33,307 bases of DNA. Source: Bacteroidales bacterium UBA6366. Lineage in GTDB: Bacteria; Bacteroidota; Bacteroidia; Bacteroidales; UBA932. Made by a program: the position numbers and the translations under genes. Position 1 is the first letter of the stretch. Each line of letters opens with the position of its first letter. The notes below the pieces were generated by a model, which ran no database searches, was not told the DNA's origin, and was given only the letters and a program-made list of their open reading frames with translations. The stretch lies in contig DJRG01000001.1 in NCBI GenBank assembly GCA_002438845.1, positions 1-33,307 of the forward strand. The letters run 5' to 3'. Positions 30,932-33,307 of the stretch are shown here, one piece after another.

Positions 30932-33148
30932 ATGAAAAAGATAAGTATAGCCATCGTGGCTGTTTTATGTGCTGTGGTTTCATGTTCTCCTGCCGCGACT
31001 TGCCTTGAGGACTACACAAGTTATGTCAACGTCCGAATAGGCTCCGGCGGCCACGGGCACGTGTTTGTCGGGGCGAGCGTGCCTTTCGGGGCTGTGCAGC
31101 TGGGACCTACGAGTATTCCACAGTCTTGGGACTGGTGCTCTGGCTACCACTCCAGTGACTCGACGGTCATAGGATTCTCGCACACGCACCTCAGCGGGAC
31201 CGGAATCGGAGACCTTTTCGACATCACGCTCATGCCGGTGGTCGGGACAGTGGTGTATTCAAGGGGTGAGGAACCGAAAGATGCTTCTCCTGAGGCTATC
31301 GCCGCCGCCCAGGCTACCGGAATGTGGTCCTACGCCGACAGAACCAAGGAGGTCGCCAGGCCTGGCTACTATAGCGTTCCGCTTACCCGTTACGGCGTCA
31401 CGGCCGAGATGACAGCCACCACCAGGGTCGGTTTCAGTCGTTACACTTTCCCTGCTTCCGACAGTTCAGCCGTTGTCTTAGATCTTGAGAACGGAGGCTG
31501 CTGGGACAGGGCTTACGATACGAAAATCAATGTCGTAGATAGCTGCACCATAGAGGGTTACAGATTTTCTACCGGCTGGGCCAAAGACCAGAAAATTTAT
31601 TTTCGTGCCCAATTCTCGAAGCCGTTCGACTCCTTCGATGAAATCACTGCCAAGGAATATTCCGTTGAAGGAAAGGAATATTCAGTGAACTACTTCCGCG
31701 CTGGCTTCCGCACCACAGAAGGGGAGCAGGTGATGCTGAAGGTCGCGGTGTCCCCGGCCAGCGAGGAAAAGGCGGCTTTGAATATGTCCGCGGAACTTCC
31801 TGACTGGGACTTCGATGCCGCCGTCGAGTCCGCGCGCAAGGCCTGGAACACGGAACTTTCCAAGGTCAAGTTGACCGCTTCGGATTCAGAGACGGATGCC
31901 GCCCGGACCATCTTTTACACAGCGCTTTACCACACGATGATAATGCCTTCCATATTCAGTGATGTGGATGATCCGAGAACTGAATACACCACCTTCTCCC
32001 TTTGGGACACGTACCGCGCGCAGATGCCGCTGATGACAATCCTGCATCCGGACAGGGAGAACGACATGATCGCCTCTATGCTTAAGATTTACCAGAAGCA
32101 GGGCCGTCTTCCGGTTTGGCATCTGGTCGGTAACGAGACCGACTGCATGGTCGGTAACCCTGGTGTCATCGCTGTCGCCGACGCTGTCGTGAAAGGTTTC
32201 GACGGCTTTGACCGTGATCTCGCCTGGGAGGCCATGAAGACGACGATGATGGACACCATCCGTGGTTTGAATCACCGCCGGAAGTACGGCTATATTCCTT
32301 CTGACAAGATGCTCGAGTCGATCGCTTATGACATGGAATATGCCATAGCGGACGCCGCCGTGGCCTCCGCCGCCGACCACCTTGGCAAGAGTGAGGATGC
32401 TGAATATTTTCGCAGACGCAGTCATTCCTATCGTAACTACATGGATTCCACGATTTTGTTCGCTAGAGGACGTCTCTCAGACGGAAGCTGGAGGACTCCG
32501 TTCAATCCATATTCATCAGAACATCGCGCCAATGACTACTGCGAGGGAAACGCCTGGCAATATACCTGGCTCGCTCCTCACGACTATTCCGGCCTTGTGG
32601 AGTTCTACGGCTCCCGAGAGAAGTTCGTGGAGAGGCTGGACTCGCTTTTTGCGGCCGATTCCAGGATTGACGGCGAGGACGCGTCTCCGGACATCTCCGG
32701 TCTGATCGGTCAGTACGCCCACGGCAACGAGCCGAGCCACCATGTCATATACTTTTATACTATGGCGTGCGAGCCGTACAAGACCGCGGATCTGGCTCGC
32801 CGGATATATTCCGAATTCTATAAGAACGCCGATGACGGTCTCTGCGGCAATGAGGACGCCGGCCAGATGTCCGCATGGTACGTCCTTTCCGCTCTGGGAT
32901 TCTACGAGGTCGAGCCGGCTTCGACAAGATTCTGGTTCGGCGCACCGCTCTTCGAGGAGGTTGATTTGGCATTGGCCGGAGGCACATTCAGGATAAAGGC
33001 TTCTTGCTTGAGTGAGGAGAACCGCTACATTCAAGGGGTCACCTTGAACGGCAAACCTCTGAAACAGCCTTTCGTTGAATATTCCGACATCGTAAAGGGT
33101 GGAGAATTAGTGTTTGACATGGGGACTTCACCGATGGTTTGGTATTGA
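30932..33148 (+). CDS. GH92 family alpha-mannosidase lipoprotein
   Basis: From the ATG at 30932 the product is 738 residues; the frame opens 6 bases earlier at a TTG, which is less likely. The signal ends AVVSC (lipobox Cys18). The N-terminal beta-sandwich shows VNVRIGSGGHGHVFVGASVPFGAVQLGP and GFSHTHLSGTG, both classic GH92. The C-terminal helical barrel carries GNEDAGQMSAWYVLSALGFY, whose Glu (about residue 641) matches the catalytic acid region. GH92 enzymes are Ca2+-dependent exo-alpha-mannosidases that trim host N-glycans or yeast mannan; linkage specificity cannot be read here. Length is normal. A loose promoter box (TATGCTTTG) ends a few bases before the start. The gene stands alone before the rRNA promoter. 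Confidence 0.95.
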   Translation: MKKISIAIVAVLCAVVSCSPAATCLEDYTSYVNVRIGSGGHGHVFVGASVPFGAVQLGPTSIPQSWDWCSGYHSSDSTVIGFSHTHLSGTGIGDLFDITLMPVVGTVVYSRGEEPKDASPEAIAAAQATGMWSYADRTKEVARPGYYSVPLTRYGVTAEMTATTRVGFSRYTFPASDSSAVVLDLENGGCWDRAYDTKINVVDSCTIEGYRFSTGWAKDQKIYFRAQFSKPFDSFDEITAKEYSVEGKEYSVNYFRAGFRTTEGEQVMLKVAVSPASEEKAALNMSAELPDWDFDAAVESARKAWNTELSKVKLTASDSETDAARTIFYTALYHTMIMPSIFSDVDDPRTEYTTFSLWDTYRAQMPLMTILHPDRENDMIASMLKIYQKQGRLPVWHLVGNETDCMVGNPGVIAVADAVVKGFDGFDRDLAWEAMKTTMMDTIRGLNHRRKYGYIPSDKMLESIAYDMEYAIADAAVASAADHLGKSEDAEYFRRRSHSYRNYMDSTILFARGRLSDGSWRTPFNPYSSEHRANDYCEGNAWQYTWLAPHDYSGLVEFYGSREKFVERLDSLFAADSRIDGEDASPDISGLIGQYAHGNEPSHHVIYFYTMACEPYKTADLARRIYSEFYKNADDGLCGNEDAGQMSAWYVLSALGFYEVEPASTRFWFGAPLFEEVDLALAGGTFRIKASCLSEENRYIQGVTLNGKPLKQPFVEYSDIVKGGELVFDMGTSPMVWY

Positions 33149-33205
33149 TGATGGTCGCCTTTTTATTGTTTTTGCTAAGTTTTTGTGAAAAAACATGCGA
33201 AAAAG

Positions 33206-33236
33206 TTTGGAGGGAAAGAAAAAAGTGCTACCTTTG
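33206..33236 (+). promoter_or_regulatory. Promoter of a probable rRNA operon
   Basis: TTTG (33206-33209), a 19-base spacer and TACCTTTG (33229-33236) match the Bacteroides consensus perfectly. The next bases and the leader that follows resemble those before 16S genes in Bacteroidales. The rRNA gene itself would be beyond 33307. Confidence 0.75.
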
Positions 33237-33240
33237 CAGC

Positions 33241-33307
33241 CCGTTTCGGAAGTAACGGAAAGTTCATTGACAATATTGAAAGATTAGTACAACAAGTACC
33301 GAGAACG
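33241..33307 (+). other. rRNA operon leader (start of precursor) with boxA-like sequence
   Basis: A hairpin CCGTT/AACGG (33241-33245 with 33254-33258) is followed by GTTCATTGACAATATTG (33262-33278), which resembles the GTTC-TTGACA-ATTG sequence in rRNA leaders of this phylum, where it is likely a boxA antitermination site. The window ends before any mature 16S sequence. Confidence 0.6.

Noticed and set aside
32914..32923. CTTCGACAAG in the GH92 gene as another hairpin-repeat copy
   Set aside because: Only part of the core matches and it encodes conserved GH92 residues (ASTRFWFG), so chance is likelier. A similar partial match at 25684-25694 in the hemerythrin gene was rejected for the same reason.
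33237..33307. 16S rRNA gene start
   Set aside because: Only promoter and leader are present; no mature 16S sequence is inside the window.

Overview
The window comes from a Bacteroidota chromosome, most likely order Bacteroidales, with a GC content I estimate in the mid-50s. The evidence is Bacteroidota-type promoters (TTTG-N19/20-TAnnTTTG), few Shine-Dalgarno sites, lipoproteins with short lipoboxes, BACON/DUF4876/DUF6850 proteins beside a TonB-dependent receptor, GH92 and GH20 enzymes, fused FeoAB, and the gene order rplM-rpsI-rpsB-tsf. GH20 and GH92 fit a life on host or dietary glycans. I would not name a genus.

Layout. (1) 100-4211, minus: a three-gene operon of a secreted protein of unknown function, a TMEM43-family membrane protein and a secreted beta-helix protein, with a terminator at 31-63. 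(2) 4331-5962, minus: a membrane-spanning TPR/AraC-type regulator. (3) 5963-6344: no gene; a repeat cluster and a terminator. (4) 6345-8249, minus: a two-domain lipoprotein whose promoter region (8389-8456) copies the one in front of operon 1 (4238-4305). (5) 8660-11612, plus: rplM, rpsI, a structured gap, rpsB and tsf. (6) 11676-16065, plus: cutC, a split chromate-type transporter, GH20 hexosaminidase and a cyclophilin lipoprotein. (7) 16066-16426: no gene; an isolated promoter-terminator pair (candidate small RNA) and a hairpin repeat. (8) 16427-22626, minus: a translationally coupled operon of TonB-dependent receptor, small lipoprotein, DUF6850 barrel protein and DUF4876 lipoprotein. (9) 22925-26660, plus: feoAB, a hemerythrin-domain protein and a LuxR-type regulator. 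(10) 26764-30770, minus: small tail-anchored protein, mutL, rhomboid protease and an EEP-family hydrolase, probably one operon. (11) 30932-33148, plus: GH92 mannosidase. (12) 33206-33307: promoter and leader typical of an rRNA operon; the 16S gene would lie beyond the window.

How genes may work together. The TonB operon and feoAB diverge from one intergenic region, so they may form an iron or metal uptake unit with the hemerythrin/LuxR pair as sensor and regulator; this is inferred from position. The TPR/AraC protein lies beside one of two copies of a spaced inverted repeat, which suggests a small regulon of exported proteins.

Most unusual signals: a roughly eight-fold excess of the hexamer GAATAT on both strands; the duplicated operator-promoter element; the candidate small RNAs at 16187-16280 and 22732-22828; a candidate pseudoknot before rpsB; and a dispersed hairpin repeat, two units of which lie inside mutL.
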